From contig NC_089392.1 of assembly GCF_003171515.1 (NCBI RefSeq), positions 3,534,001 through 3,598,000 of the forward strand: DNA of 64,000 bases, written 5' to 3'. The position numbers and the translations under genes are program-made. Positions 54,862 through 64,000 of the stretch are shown one piece after another. The notes under the pieces were generated by a model that worked only from the letters and a program-made list of their open reading frames with translations, was not told the origin of the DNA and did not search any database. This stretch comes from Pyrenophora tritici-repentis. Its lineage: Eukaryota > Ascomycota > Dothideomycetes > Pleosporales > Pleosporaceae. The stretch's first letter is position 1. Every line of letters starts with the position of its first letter.

Positions 54862-56867
54862 GGCGCTCTAACAGGTGGGAGGTCGGACAGAACACGATGG
54901 GCAATGCTGCTGGGTGTTGTTGATTTTCGTGGGGCTGACAAGGTTGCTCGGGCGATCTGGCAGGTCTCACGCTTGGACCCGCCACAGCGACGCGACGCGA
55001 CGCGATGCCAAGCCAATCTGTCCGTTCCCGCCGCGCGTGTGTTTTATCATGGCCATGTACCCCGAAGGAGCCAGCTGGGCGCCCTGGAACTGTAGGGCTA
55101 TTCCTACGTCATACGCTTCTTCATCGTCCACGCAATCGCGAAAGCATCGTCACTCCAGGCTTGCTCGTAGTCTGTTCATCTTGTGGGTGATGGCATCCTT
55201 GGCATTCTTCGCTCGCTTTGTCTTGCCTCTCCGCCTGCAGCCTTTCCGTGTCCTTCACAAACTCGATTGAAACTCTGACCGCCGTTATGTTGGCCTTCCA
55301 CTACACCATCGGACCGCCTACGTTCCGTCCGTCTTCCTTCCTGCTTGAGTAGCCTGCCAGCGCGTACGATAAATCTCGAAACCATTCGCTATGCTCGTGT
55401 CGCCCCGAACACAGAGGGTTCGCCATCGCTGTGTGATGGCGATAGCATTTTTAAATCACCTTTGCTGCCATTAAGATCGCTTATTAGCTGGTGTTTATGC
55501 ACTGTAGCACATCTGGGCGTGTCCCGGCAAGCTGACCTAGATAAGTTCGGATATCGTAGTTACTATTCAATGTAGTCTCTAAAGCTAGGGAAAATCTTCT
55601 TTTGTCTTTAGCTATATCGTAGAAACTCCAAGCTATACACAACTAAACACGAGAATGTTCTAACATAAGTGTGAAGCTGTTACAATCTTATTGCATCCTA
55701 TAAGAAATGATCGACAGCACGAAATGCGTACGCATTCTACCTATCGCGCGGTACGACTACAGAGAGGTTCTCTCAAATGATAATAACAACAAGTCTTCAA
55801 CAGTAAATTGGTATACTAAAGAGCAATGAGATTAGGCGCAGCTACAGCCAATTGCGAGCTCACATGATGGGTCGTGCATGCCGATCCGCGTCAGTCGTTT
55901 GGCTAGAGCCAATTCGAGGTGGGAAGTGCGGAACCAACCGCCGCTTGCCACTAGCGCTTGCTTTCAATCAGCGACTTGGTGCATTAGCGTCAGCGTCACG
56001 GTCAGCACCAAAGCTGTGACAAGAACAGACAAGCTTCACGTAAGAAGTGTGGACTGTGATGAGCGCCTTGATAGAATTGATGTCGATTTTGGGTGCCTGG
56101 ATACACCATTCTATTTGTTGCGGTTTGTGAGGCAAGGGTATTGCGCATGTCACGTGCGTTGTCCTAGCGCTCCTCCCTCCCCTCCATGAGCACCTTCTCC
56201 CCTTACCAGCATCAGAGATACGTCATGTAAATAGACCCTGATTATGGCTACATATAAGGTGGCCATGACAGCACAACAACAGACGGAACAGAGAATACAC
56301 TGATGACTGCCTCGCGCGGACACACTTTGATTGACTGCATATACTGCGACACTATTCGTGAGAAGGGAGGTTACCAGAATTTGCATGGTTTTTGTATTTT
56401 GCAGCAGCGAGTGTTGATGTGGGTAGGCGGCGGGTGAGGCTGCTTATAACGGTTCCGGTAGGGGGGCGCCAGGCATGTCCAGAACTATGAGATTATCTGA
56501 GGGTCTTCTTACTGAATTCCTTCGACTATCATGGCAGTTTAGAAATCAAGATTAGCTAAAAGTGTGTAGCTTGAATATTGGTATTTTTTCAATCAAAGCA
56601 CTTTACACGTTCTTGAAAGACTGCAATACAAGAAGAATGTTAAGTGTTAAGCGGCACGCATTATGGTATTAATTGTTCGACAATTAGCGTGGTCGTGTAT
56701 AATATGAATAGAGTACATTGGGAAAAAGAATATATGGGTATCTTGTAAATAGTCGAATCTAGTAACGCCCTTCTACCAATTGTTCGCAGAAGCGTAACTA
56801 ACAATAGAATAAGCAAAATACACCGCGAAAGTGCTCGCAGGCCCATTGTCCGACAGGCGCATTTCAC
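54862..56867. other. No gene recognised (2 kb)
   Basis: Only short unsupported frames. A GCGAC tandem run is near 54990-55008. The segment 56187-56240 matches the dispersed repeat at 29962-30053 in part. The middle (55,600-55,860) is AT-rich and may be decayed. Confidence 0.45.
56187..56240 (+). repeat. Partial copy of the dispersed repeat
   Basis: Shares GAGCACCT, CCTTA and AGATACGTCATGTAAATAGA with 29962-30053 and 21607-21882 (inverted). Similarity ends at about CCCTG. Nothing suggests coding. Confidence 0.55.
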
Positions 56868-58424
56868 CTACTCAGCGGGCCCAACTCCTGCTAACAAATC
56901 GTCAGATCCCATATCCCTCACTTCATACCCACTCAGATTCCAAAACCGCGGAACTTCATGGCTGGCTATGGTCTTGCCGGCCCACACCTCTTGTACCCAG
57001 AGCATATCCTTTGTCCAAGTCTGTTCGGGATCGGAGCGTTCACGTTCTTTTTCCAGCCATTGTTGTGCTAATTGTGAGTTATGAGATACCACTATACATG
57101 ATTCTTCTGCATCGTCATGGGAGTGGGTAGAGCATTCGGTTGGTGAGGTTGGTGATACCGTGGATGAAAATGACGACTGTTCGGGAACAGGTGACGCTTT
57201 CCGTCGTTTATTGCTTCCAGGCGTTTGACAAGGCATAGGGGGTTCGTGATCTATGCATCCAATCGATCGTTTTCGGAGATTTGGTGCAAAACCAGATGTG
57301 TTTGTGTCATCTGAAGGTTGGATGGGCTTACGGACATCAATATCGTCAACACTATTGCTGTCGATCGCGCCCTCATCCGGTTTGCGTTTTTTGGGGCTTA
57401 CCGACCGCGTCCTAGTTGATGACATGGAGAACCGTTCACATGCCGCGGCTGTAAAGTATCCACCATCGAGAACCTGGTCGTGGGAAGTGGTGCGAACAGT
57501 CAAGCGGCGGTCCTTTTTACACGAAAGGAAAGCTTCTAGTAGTGGGAACAGCGTCCATGCGAAGCGCGCGAACAGCATCTCAACGCCGACGTCTGATTGG
57601 TGCAGCTCACGGTTGTGGTATAGGTGCGCGAACTCTGCTGAAGGCTCGAGCAGATGGAGAACTAAACGCATCCCATCATCGTTACCCGAAGGCTTCGGCA
57701 CAAAGACGAATCGGGGCCTGTCAAAGGCAATATGGAGGCTAGCTTGCAAGAGCATCGCATTGCCTGTATCGTCCATGCTGCTGGTCGAACTACGATTGTA
57801 TTGGGACATGCTGTTGGCCATCCACCAATCCAGTTCAGCCTGCGGTACAATATGCGCAACCTGTAGCTCTTCTCGATAACCGCTTATACGACAGCTTCCA
57901 TCGCGAATTTGCAAGGCCAATGTAAGGTTAGAGCGTGAAAAGGTCGAATCTTGAGCGGTCGCGTTTGCTGAAAGCTGCACCCAATGCGCGGGGATGTCTT
58001 CGTGCGGAAAACGCCATTCGCGAAAATTGGGGACGATGCGATACGGTCCGTCAGGTCCATCGATATCATCGTCGCGGTCGAGGTGATAGTAATAGCTGCG
58101 TGCGACCAATGTGCTACCGGCATCGACTCGGGCGTCGCGCGCTTCGTCGGGGTTGCGTGATGTCGAAAGCCAGCCGTTGAAACGATTCCCTGCGAGTATT
58201 GCGCAGGCGTCGAGTGCGAATTGGGCGTAAAGACCTGAAGTTCCAGGCCGCTGAGAAGTCTCTTCCTCGCCGTCGTGACTGCCAACCGTCGCCGCGTCGA
58301 TCGCATACAGTTTGAAGAGCACGTTGTTACTGTCGTCGTAGCCAGGGTGGCGGAAGAGGATGTGACGTCGCGGCGGTGAATCGGGTAGTAAGGGCGGCGG
58401 GGCTGGAGGGCGAGCGTACGGCAT
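56868..58424 (-). CDS. HNH-endonuclease-domain protein (fungal HNH_2 type)
   Basis: Uninterrupted 518 residues from the ATG at 58424. The frame is open 90 codons further upstream, but the family-like start PPPLLPDSPPRRHILFRHP follows this Met. An N-terminal domain holds LDACAILAGNRFNGWLSTS. The HNH region has CRISGYREELQVAHIVPQ with the His-x-x-Pro signature, then WWMANSMSQYN and LLQASLHIAFDRPRFVFVPK. The C-terminal 200 residues are Ser/Pro/Lys-rich with KKRKP and NKRRK as likely nuclear signals. A C-terminal block WLEKERERSDPEQTWTKDML ends the protein. The fold suggests nucleic-acid cleavage, but activity is unproven in this family. No lesions are seen. Confidence 0.82.
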   Translation of the reverse strand: MPYARPPAPPPLLPDSPPRRHILFRHPGYDDSNNVLFKLYAIDAATVGSHDGEEETSQRPGTSGLYAQFALDACAILAGNRFNGWLSTSRNPDEARDARVDAGSTLVARSYYYHLDRDDDIDGPDGPYRIVPNFREWRFPHEDIPAHWVQLSANATAQDSTFSRSNLTLALQIRDGSCRISGYREELQVAHIVPQAELDWWMANSMSQYNRSSTSSMDDTGNAMLLQASLHIAFDRPRFVFVPKPSGNDDGMRLVLHLLEPSAEFAHLYHNRELHQSDVGVEMLFARFAWTLFPLLEAFLSCKKDRRLTVRTTSHDQVLDGGYFTAAACERFSMSSTRTRSVSPKKRKPDEGAIDSNSVDDIDVRKPIQPSDDTNTSGFAPNLRKRSIGCIDHEPPMPCQTPGSNKRRKASPVPEQSSFSSTVSPTSPTECSTHSHDDAEESCIVVSHNSQLAQQWLEKERERSDPEQTWTKDMLWVQEVWAGKTIASHEVPRFWNLSGYEVRDMGSDDLLAGVGPAE

Positions 58425-58975
58425 GGCCGTCTTGTTGTTGAGCGTGTAAGAGTTTCCGACGCCCAAAGGCCGCCGAGGTGAGGAGGGTGTATAGTTGACC
58501 AAGCAACACGATTGCGCCCACGGGCATGCCAAGCCACTACAGTGACCCCGCCAGCACGTGCGATATTGTGAGCATAGAAATGCAGGGCCGCTGCATATCG
58601 TGTAAATGCTGCGATAATTTGGTGATGCTTTGAGCCAGACGCTAGCGGCTCCCCGTCGCCGTAGAAATGTCAACGCGTGTCCGTGCAGACCCATCTACCG
58701 ATGGATACCGGCGGAAGATCGCGCGATACTTGACGTGATCAGCACAACATAGTGGGCGGAGAGGACAGCGGAGATGAAAGCGGATCATCAGAGCTAGTGT
58801 CAGCAGCATATCATCTTGGCGCGCGCAATGACTCAGATCGCCCAATAACCCATCACAACAACATGAACATACCAGAAAAATGAGGCTGTAGACGTCCACA
58901 CAAAAGCTATTAGCGCGAGACTTCTTGAGGTATTGATCCGCCGACGTATGCAAGACTTTCTATCTACTTAGAACA
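58425..58975. other. No gene recognised
   Basis: 5' flank of the HNH gene. Frames here lack domains. Confidence 0.4.
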
Positions 58976-59079
58976 CTTTCTGGGTGGCTGTATTAACCAT
59001 GTGCGACGCTCGAAAATCTATAAAATTGTCCCAAAGAGGTAGGCGCAAGGCTTTATAACCCTCCAGGCCACCCAGAAAG
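58976..59079. repeat. Candidate small inverted-repeat element, 104 bp
   Basis: The 13-bp ends CTTTCTGGGTGGC and GCCACCCAGAAAG are perfect inverted repeats around an AT-rich centre. No target duplication is visible, and no second copy is present. It may be a decayed MITE or a chance hairpin. Confidence 0.4.
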
Positions 59080-59636
59080 CGTCAAAAACGTGCTGTTGTT
59101 GTTCCATCGCATGCAGAAGCTGCTAGTGCTACCCTAGCTGCCCCAGCGCGGTCCACCCGCGAGCTGCTTTCTGGCGCCCCTTTCTAGCTAGCTTTGCGGC
59201 TCGCTTCTTCTCCGCACCTTCTTAAGTCTCACTTAACACGCTTCTCTTTAACTAGGTTACTGGTAAGCAGCTTGTGCTTTCCAAGTGGGCTTGCACGCAA
59301 AATCAAGCTACAGTTTTCCTCGTGTACCTTACGACACAACGAGAGGGTGCAAGAATATATTGTACACTCACATGCACTTGCAGTTTCCGCTTTTTGCATG
59401 CCGCTCGCCTTTGATCCCGTGCAGCACATTGACCCGCCTAGTATGCTGTAACGGTTTGGGCCTTGCCAAGACCAACTTAGGTGAGAGTTGCGTATGGCTA
59501 TCGCTACTATACTTTCTTATTACACATACATATAGATAGCTGCCCTCCTTCATAGCTATATAATGCAACGCAGTCCTCCTCCTCTCCTTACTCTGTTACA
59601 TATGCGCTTGTTCAGGAAGGGTTAGGCTCTGCAGAC
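59080..59636. other. No gene recognised
   Basis: Short frames on both strands only, with no domain. No repeat shared with the window is seen. Confidence 0.4.
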
Positions 59637-59798
59637 CACAGTCCGCAACAATCAATTAAGTGGGTCCTAGAAGGTTCAGATTGGATTGATTGATTACCGC
59701 TTTAAGCCTAGTAGTTACCTATAGGAGTTTAAGCCCTACCTAGATAGGTAAGTGGGTCTAGGAGAGTGACCGGATTGAATTGATTGTTGCGGAGTCTA
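59637..59798 (+). mobile_element. hAT-type MITE, 162 bp (copy G)
   Basis: Same length, ends and interior as copies B, E, F and H. The flanking octamers CTGCAGAC and TTCTATAG do not match, so this is the only copy of the family without a target duplication. That suggests recombination between copies or a flank change. Confidence 0.93.
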
Positions 59799-60230
59799 TT
59801 CTATAGGTAGTGCGTAAGCCCACCTGACTGTGTAGTCGTCACGGGACGACATCTCCGGCCAGGGCGTAGGTCAAGAAATAAGAGATTCTGAGAGTGTCGT
59901 TGCTAAGGCGTTGTGTTATCTAAGTCGAAGCTGCCTAGACTGTCTGTCCATTTTGTGGGTAAGGAAAGCAATCAATTAAACAAGGAACACCGCAACAATC
60001 ATGTGAGGGGACGGATAAGCTCTTGATCAGTGTTGACGTGTAAGCGACTTATTTGGATCCACTCGTATCTCAATTTCTCATGTATGTGATATGGAAGAAG
60101 AGATGAAGGACTGAGTTGATTGTATAGCTATGAACGAGGGAAGCTATATATATGTGAGGAATGAGAGAGTGTAGGGATAGCCCTGCTAGCGTGCAACACA
60201 ATTTCTCGGTGCCCCTTAGGCCAGAAACGT
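59799..60230. other. No gene recognised
   Basis: Short frames only. A CCGCAACAATCA octamer-like match to MITE termini at about 59991 stands alone. Confidence 0.4.
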
Positions 60231-60623
60231 TGTTGCGGAGCAAAAGGCTAACCTTCTACTCGCTTGAATAGAAGTCATCTTAACCGTCACACACCCCCCC
60301 AGATCGTAGCAATAGCGCAGAGCTGGTAGCTTTTCAAGGTTTTCATACATGTTGACCGCAGTGCAACATGCCCTGTATATTCTGCTCCGAGCATCTGGTA
60401 TTCTACGTCCGTGGCCCTAACAGCTGGCTCCCAGCTTTGCAGCTGTCATGCGCAGTGTTCTTGGCTAATTGTGGTGTGCACAGCTCGCATGCGGTCACCC
60501 ACCCTACCAGTAAACCACCAAGGTGTTACTGGGGCAGGATCAAGCGATCCCGGGCTCATAACTGTTGCGGAGCAAAAGGCTAACCTTCTACTCGCTTGAA
60601 TAGAAGTCATCTTAACCGTCACA
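60231..60623 (-). mobile_element. TRIM-like miniature LTR retroelement, 393 bp
   Basis: Two identical 61-bp direct repeats (60231-60291 and 60563-60623) start TG and end CA. They are flanked by a 5-bp duplication AACGT (60226-60230 and 60624-60628). Read on the minus strand, the 5' repeat ends CGCAACA and is followed at once by GTTATGAGCCC (60562-60552), the half-tRNA initiator-Met primer site used by Copia-type elements. The interior is 271 bp. A G7 tract (GGGGGGGTG) lies directly before the 3' repeat. So LTR, PBS, polypurine tract and target duplication are all present with no coding sequence. It must borrow Copia proteins. Confidence 0.88.
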
Positions 60624-61084
60624 AACGTAGACAACAGCCACTGCTAGGTGCACCACACGTATTGAGTCAGTTGCCGGTGGAAGGATTTGGAGGACAGCAC
60701 GAGTACGGAAGAGTACCCGAGACGGTCACGTCGCGGTGCCAGGCGGCTGCTAAAGTACATGCGGATTCCCAACTTTTGTGGCGAGGACCAATTGTACAAC
60801 CTAAGGCTTATTATCCTAGCTAGAACAGCCCCATGCGGTTGGTTCTCGCTTGTTCCGTCACACGCATAAGCACTGTTACAAGCAATAGAAAGATACGGTT
60901 GGTAGTGATTAAAGCAGCAAGGCTGGCGCCTAGCAAGAACAACTTAAGAAACATCGCAAGAGGGAAACATCTTTCTTCGTCTTAAATTCCGGTCTCCTCA
61001 CGTTACATTCTCATTAAGCACGACAGTAAATGGCATCCGCTCCCCATCGTCGAGTCCCGCTCCCGCAGCTGCCAGAAGCGCACA
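60624..61084. other. No gene recognised
   Basis: Short frames only, between the TRIM and the solo LTR. Confidence 0.4.
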
Positions 61085-61258
61085 TGTAACCACGTGACTA
61101 GAGTCACATGATATCCTATTGTAGCAGGCACTGCCCGGTGGGCAAGTGCACTTACCTCTGAGCCGAGAGCTCTTGGACACACACATCACAACACGACAAC
61201 AGATAGCAATACAATCGTTGATCCACAGCCTCCACCCGACACTGCTCACGCAGTTACA
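61085..61258 (+). repeat. Solo LTR, 174 bp (uninterrupted copy)
   Basis: Starts TGTAACCACGTG and ends CGCAGTTACA, with a 5-bp duplication GCACA at 61080-61084 and 61259-61263. It is nearly identical, inverted, to 3586-3929 without the MITE. Confidence 0.9.
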
Positions 61259-61263
61259 GCACA

Positions 61264-61894
61264 CAGCTCAGGAAATGGAATTTATCAGCGACGCCGCATC
61301 CAAGGCCGGCAATGCAGGCACACCTGAGATCAATCAAGCTAGCTTGATAGCTTGATTGGAAGATTGATGCCAAGCCAATTCAATCAATCCAGCCAAACCT
61401 CATACAAAAACGCAATCAATCCAGCTGAGCTTTTCCGTGAGCTTGATTCAGATTGATAGCTTGATTGCCACAGTCCGCAACAATCAATTAAGTGGGTCCT
61501 AGAAGGTTCAGATTGGATTGATTGATTACCGCTTTAAGCCTAGTAGTTACCTATAGGAGTTTAAGCCCTACCTAGATAGGTAAGTGGGTCTAGGAGAGTG
61601 ACCGGATTGAATTGATTGTTGCGGAGTCTATTGATTGCCTTAAGTATATAGTAGATTTCGGTGATGAGGCAGCCCATGAGGCAGCTTAGATAGCTGTAAA
61701 AGCTCTATACTGAGCTTTTTTTGGTGTTTTAGTTACGCCGTGTAACATTGAGTAATATCCGATAGCTCCGTGTAACTAGCAGCCAGCGCGTCGTCTCATA
61801 TAGTATACTCCATCTCCATCTCCATCACCCACAATACTATATACTTTTGGTGTTGCAGATCTATCGCCGTATACCTCACCTCATCGTCGCCCTC
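61264..61894 (+). other. 5' non-coding end of hAT-5 with subterminal repeats and a MITE
   Basis: From about 61330 to 61468 the sequence is dense in AGCTTGATTG/CAATCAAGCT motifs, as in subterminal regions of hAT elements. MITE H is inserted in it. A left terminus cannot be fixed because the right end of the element lies beyond the window. Confidence 0.55.
61469..61630 (+). mobile_element. hAT-type MITE, 162 bp (copy H)
   Basis: Target duplication TTGATTGC at 61461-61468 and 61631-61638, within the TTGATTG-rich end of hAT-5. Confidence 0.95.
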
Positions 61895-64000
61895 ATGCCG
61901 CCCAAAAAACGCGTCTCTGATAGCGCTCCCTCGCCTAGAAAGCGCGCGCGCGGCACTGCGAGCCAGCCCGTCGCGATCGACTCGCAGTCATATCAATCTC
62001 AGCCATCTGCTCTATCTCCGCCGCCTCCATATACACATACTTTCGAGTCGCGATTGCGCGAGTCGCAGCCCGAAGACGCTATCGTCGCGCCCGCCGAGGG
62101 CAGTGAGCAAGCTACGCTCGCTCCGTCTTCTGAAGCCGCCGACGACGCTGTAGATGAGGCTTTTGACGCCCATCTCGAAGACAATTATGATGGCATAGAT
62201 TGGGGTCGCCTTAAGCTGTATACGAAGCCTATCACGACGCACCAACACAAGCGGAGTTGGATCTATCGCCACGGCTATCGCGTCGCTCTTCTCAAAGATC
62301 CAACCCGCGTATTCTTCATCTGCCACTGGTGTTTCAAGCACAAGCTCACGGATATTGGTATTGGGATATACAATACAAGCGCAGCAGTCTCGTCAGCCGC
62401 GCGCCACCTCAGCGAGCAGAAACCTGGCCATAGGCTAGTAGCACCAGGCAAGACTCCAGTTGCTAGTGTTTACAACGCGCTCACCACTGCGAGAGTCCCT
62501 ATCTCACAGGCAGTAGCTAATCAGATTAACGGGTTTAGCAAGCAGCGCTTTAGGTTTGCCGCAGTAGACTGGCTCGTCGCGAACAACCACCCCATCTCTG
62601 AGTTCGAAACACCAGCTTTTCGACGCCTAATTGCTATCGCCAACCCACTTGCAGAAGCAGCGCTCTGGAAGAACCACAAGAGCGTCTCCCAATACGTCAT
62701 ACGACTGTTTGACTGGCTCAGGCCCCGCGTTGTCCACGAGCTGTCACAATCGCTTAGCAAGATCCATATAAGCTTTGACGGATGGACAACGAAAGGCGGC
62801 AAGCGCGGGTTTCTCGGTATCGTCGCCCACTACGTCAACTCAGATGGCAAGCTCCGAGACCTGCCTATCGCGCTGCCTCAGCTCACAGGCGCTCACTCCG
62901 GCGATCGATTAGCTGAGGTTGTATTATCAATCTTAGAGCAGTTTAGCATAAGCGAGCGCACACTCGGTTACTTCGTCCTCGACAATGCCCCTAATAACGA
63001 CACCGCTGTCGCTGCGATTGCCCACGAGCTTAACTTCAATCCTATACACCGACGCCTCCGCTGTGGCCCTCATACGATCAATCTGATTGGGCAGAGACTG
63101 CTCTGGGGCAGAGATGCAGACTCATACAACAACGAGGGAGTTGACGAGCTCGCCGACGAGGCAGCGTTTATAAAGGAGTGGCGAAAGCACGGGCCTTTAG
63201 GCGTACTTCTCGATATTGTCAACTATATCCACACACCGCAGCAGTACAATCTTTTTGAGAAGGCGCAGCGTACAGCTTACCGTGAGCTACCTCACGACGC
63301 AGACGACAAGCTCACGATACTACAGCCAATCAAGCCAGTAGTCACACGCTGGAACTCATACTTCGACTGTTTTGAGCGAGCTATAAAGCTCGCGCCGGCC
63401 ATCAACGCGTACGCGAACACCCACATACAAAATACAGCAAAAGAGGATATCTACGCCGACTCACAGGGCAAAAATCGGCCTGCTGCTCCACAGTGGATGA
63501 GATCAGACGGCCTCACAGCTGCCGATTGGGCTGTTGTTACCGACTATATAGAGGTTCTTAGGCCACTTAAAGAGTGTACAAAGCGCTTTGAGGGACGTGG
63601 CGAGTATAGCTTTGGCGCGATCGCTGAGGTGATCCCAACGTTTGAGTTTCTACTCACTCAATTAGAAGCTCGCCTCCTCTACTACGATTGCGTAGTCCAT
63701 GACGCTCACGACGAGGCACCCGAAGATCACCTTCCTATTAATCTACGCGCAGCGCTACTTAAGGCGAACGAGTACTACGCTAAACTCGACGACTCGCCAG
63801 CTTACTACGCTGCTACAATACTCCATCCTCGCTACAAACACTACTGCGATCAAGCGTGGGCTGAGAAGCCTGACTGGCTGGCGCTTAATAATCTTAATTT
63901 CCAGGCACTGTGGGCGGATTACAAGTCGCTGCCGTTACCGAGGCCTTGCTACACACGCGCACCGAAGAAACCGAGCAATATTGACGACGCGATTGACGGC
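61895..64000 (+). CDS. hAT family transposase (partial, runs off the window)
   Basis: Open from the ATG at 61895 for 702 codons to the window edge with no stop. The N-terminus is basic (PPKKRVSDSAPSPRKRARG). A BED-like finger has CHWCFKHK and a following His pair. The first Asp is in HISFDGWTTKGGKRGF, the second in YFVLDNAPNNDTA, then LRCGPH, VVTRWNSYF and the helical region EDHLPINLRAALLKANEYYA. The hATC domain would follow beyond the edge. It is clearly related to hAT-1 but not the same family copy. No lesion is seen in the visible part. Confidence 0.92.
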   Translation, partial: MPPKKRVSDSAPSPRKRARGTASQPVAIDSQSYQSQPSALSPPPPYTHTFESRLRESQPEDAIVAPAEGSEQATLAPSSEAADDAVDEAFDAHLEDNYDGIDWGRLKLYTKPITTHQHKRSWIYRHGYRVALLKDPTRVFFICHWCFKHKLTDIGIGIYNTSAAVSSAARHLSEQKPGHRLVAPGKTPVASVYNALTTARVPISQAVANQINGFSKQRFRFAAVDWLVANNHPISEFETPAFRRLIAIANPLAEAALWKNHKSVSQYVIRLFDWLRPRVVHELSQSLSKIHISFDGWTTKGGKRGFLGIVAHYVNSDGKLRDLPIALPQLTGAHSGDRLAEVVLSILEQFSISERTLGYFVLDNAPNNDTAVAAIAHELNFNPIHRRLRCGPHTINLIGQRLLWGRDADSYNNEGVDELADEAAFIKEWRKHGPLGVLLDIVNYIHTPQQYNLFEKAQRTAYRELPHDADDKLTILQPIKPVVTRWNSYFDCFERAIKLAPAINAYANTHIQNTAKEDIYADSQGKNRPAAPQWMRSDGLTAADWAVVTDYIEVLRPLKECTKRFEGRGEYSFGAIAEVIPTFEFLLTQLEARLLYYDCVVHDAHDEAPEDHLPINLRAALLKANEYYAKLDDSPAYYAATILHPRYKHYCDQAWAEKPDWLALNNLNFQALWADYKSLPLPRPCYTRAPKKPSNIDDAIDG

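Noticed and set aside
59986..60240. A possible further MITE between CCGCAACAA and TTGTTGCGG
   Set aside because: Matches stop after 9-12 bp, no 8-bp duplication is seen, and the right part belongs to the TRIM and its duplication.
60231..60240. Shared TGTTGCGGAG between the TRIM repeat and the MITE terminus
   Set aside because: Ten bases only; the next bases differ and the duplication lengths differ (5 versus 8), so common origin is not supported.
3725..61630. CRISPR-like array from regularly repeated 162-bp units
   Set aside because: Copies are dispersed, flanked by target duplications and lie in a eukaryotic context.

Overview
The window reads as accessory, transposon-rich sequence from a filamentous ascomycete (Pezizomycotina, most likely a dothideomycete/Pleosporales-type genome; that is an inference). 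The reasons are introns of 40-67 bp, a HET-type incompatibility remnant, a fungal PD-(D/E)XK-like gene, Zn2Cys6 and C2H2 regulator remnants, pogo/Fot1 and hAT DNA transposons, Ty1/Copia and Tad/I-type LINE retroelements, and C-to-T changes in CpA context that resemble RIP. I see no tRNA, rRNA or CRISPR.

Host genes are few and sit at the margins or in islands. They are a four-exon GH31 glycosidase (1040-3188), an unrecognised two-exon gene with a charged helical C-terminus (25269-26856), a four-exon PD-(D/E)XK nuclease-like gene (53359-54861, minus) and an HNH-type gene (56868-58424, minus). Several host genes are dead: a HET 3' fragment fused to a transposase fragment (4102-5361), a Zn2Cys6-plus-acetyltransferase pseudogene (28357-29918), a dynamin-like GTPase 3' end split by two insertions (31134-33710, minus) and a tiny C2H2 remnant (30383-30532).

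The rest is nested mobile DNA. At 5.8-21.6 kb a hAT element abuts LINE fragments. LINE F (minus) was entered by a 126-bp MITE, a foldback MITE and Copia-1. Copia-1 has identical 197-bp LTRs and an intact 1716-codon polyprotein, and was itself entered by a 162-bp MITE and hAT3a. At 31.7-52.8 kb a pogo element precedes a head-to-tail LINE array (B, A, C) joined at (AAT)n tails. LINE B carries hAT4 (itself hit by a MITE) and hAT3b, a near-identical inverted copy of hAT3a. LINE A carries Copia-2 (identical 189-bp LTRs) in its endonuclease and a solo LTR in its 3' UTR. From 59.6 kb on there are a MITE, a 393-bp TRIM-like mini-retroelement, a solo LTR and a fifth hAT element that runs off the window.

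Most insertions were delimited by target-site duplications (8 bp for hAT-type, 5 bp for LTR-type, TA for pogo), and several are confirmed by an uninterrupted paralogue or by the reading frame of the interrupted host. Nine MITE copies share termini of the CAGACTCCGCAAC type. The most unusual objects are the TRIM with a half-tRNA-type primer site, the pair of hAT copies that share four nonsense codons, and the layered dynamin pseudogene.
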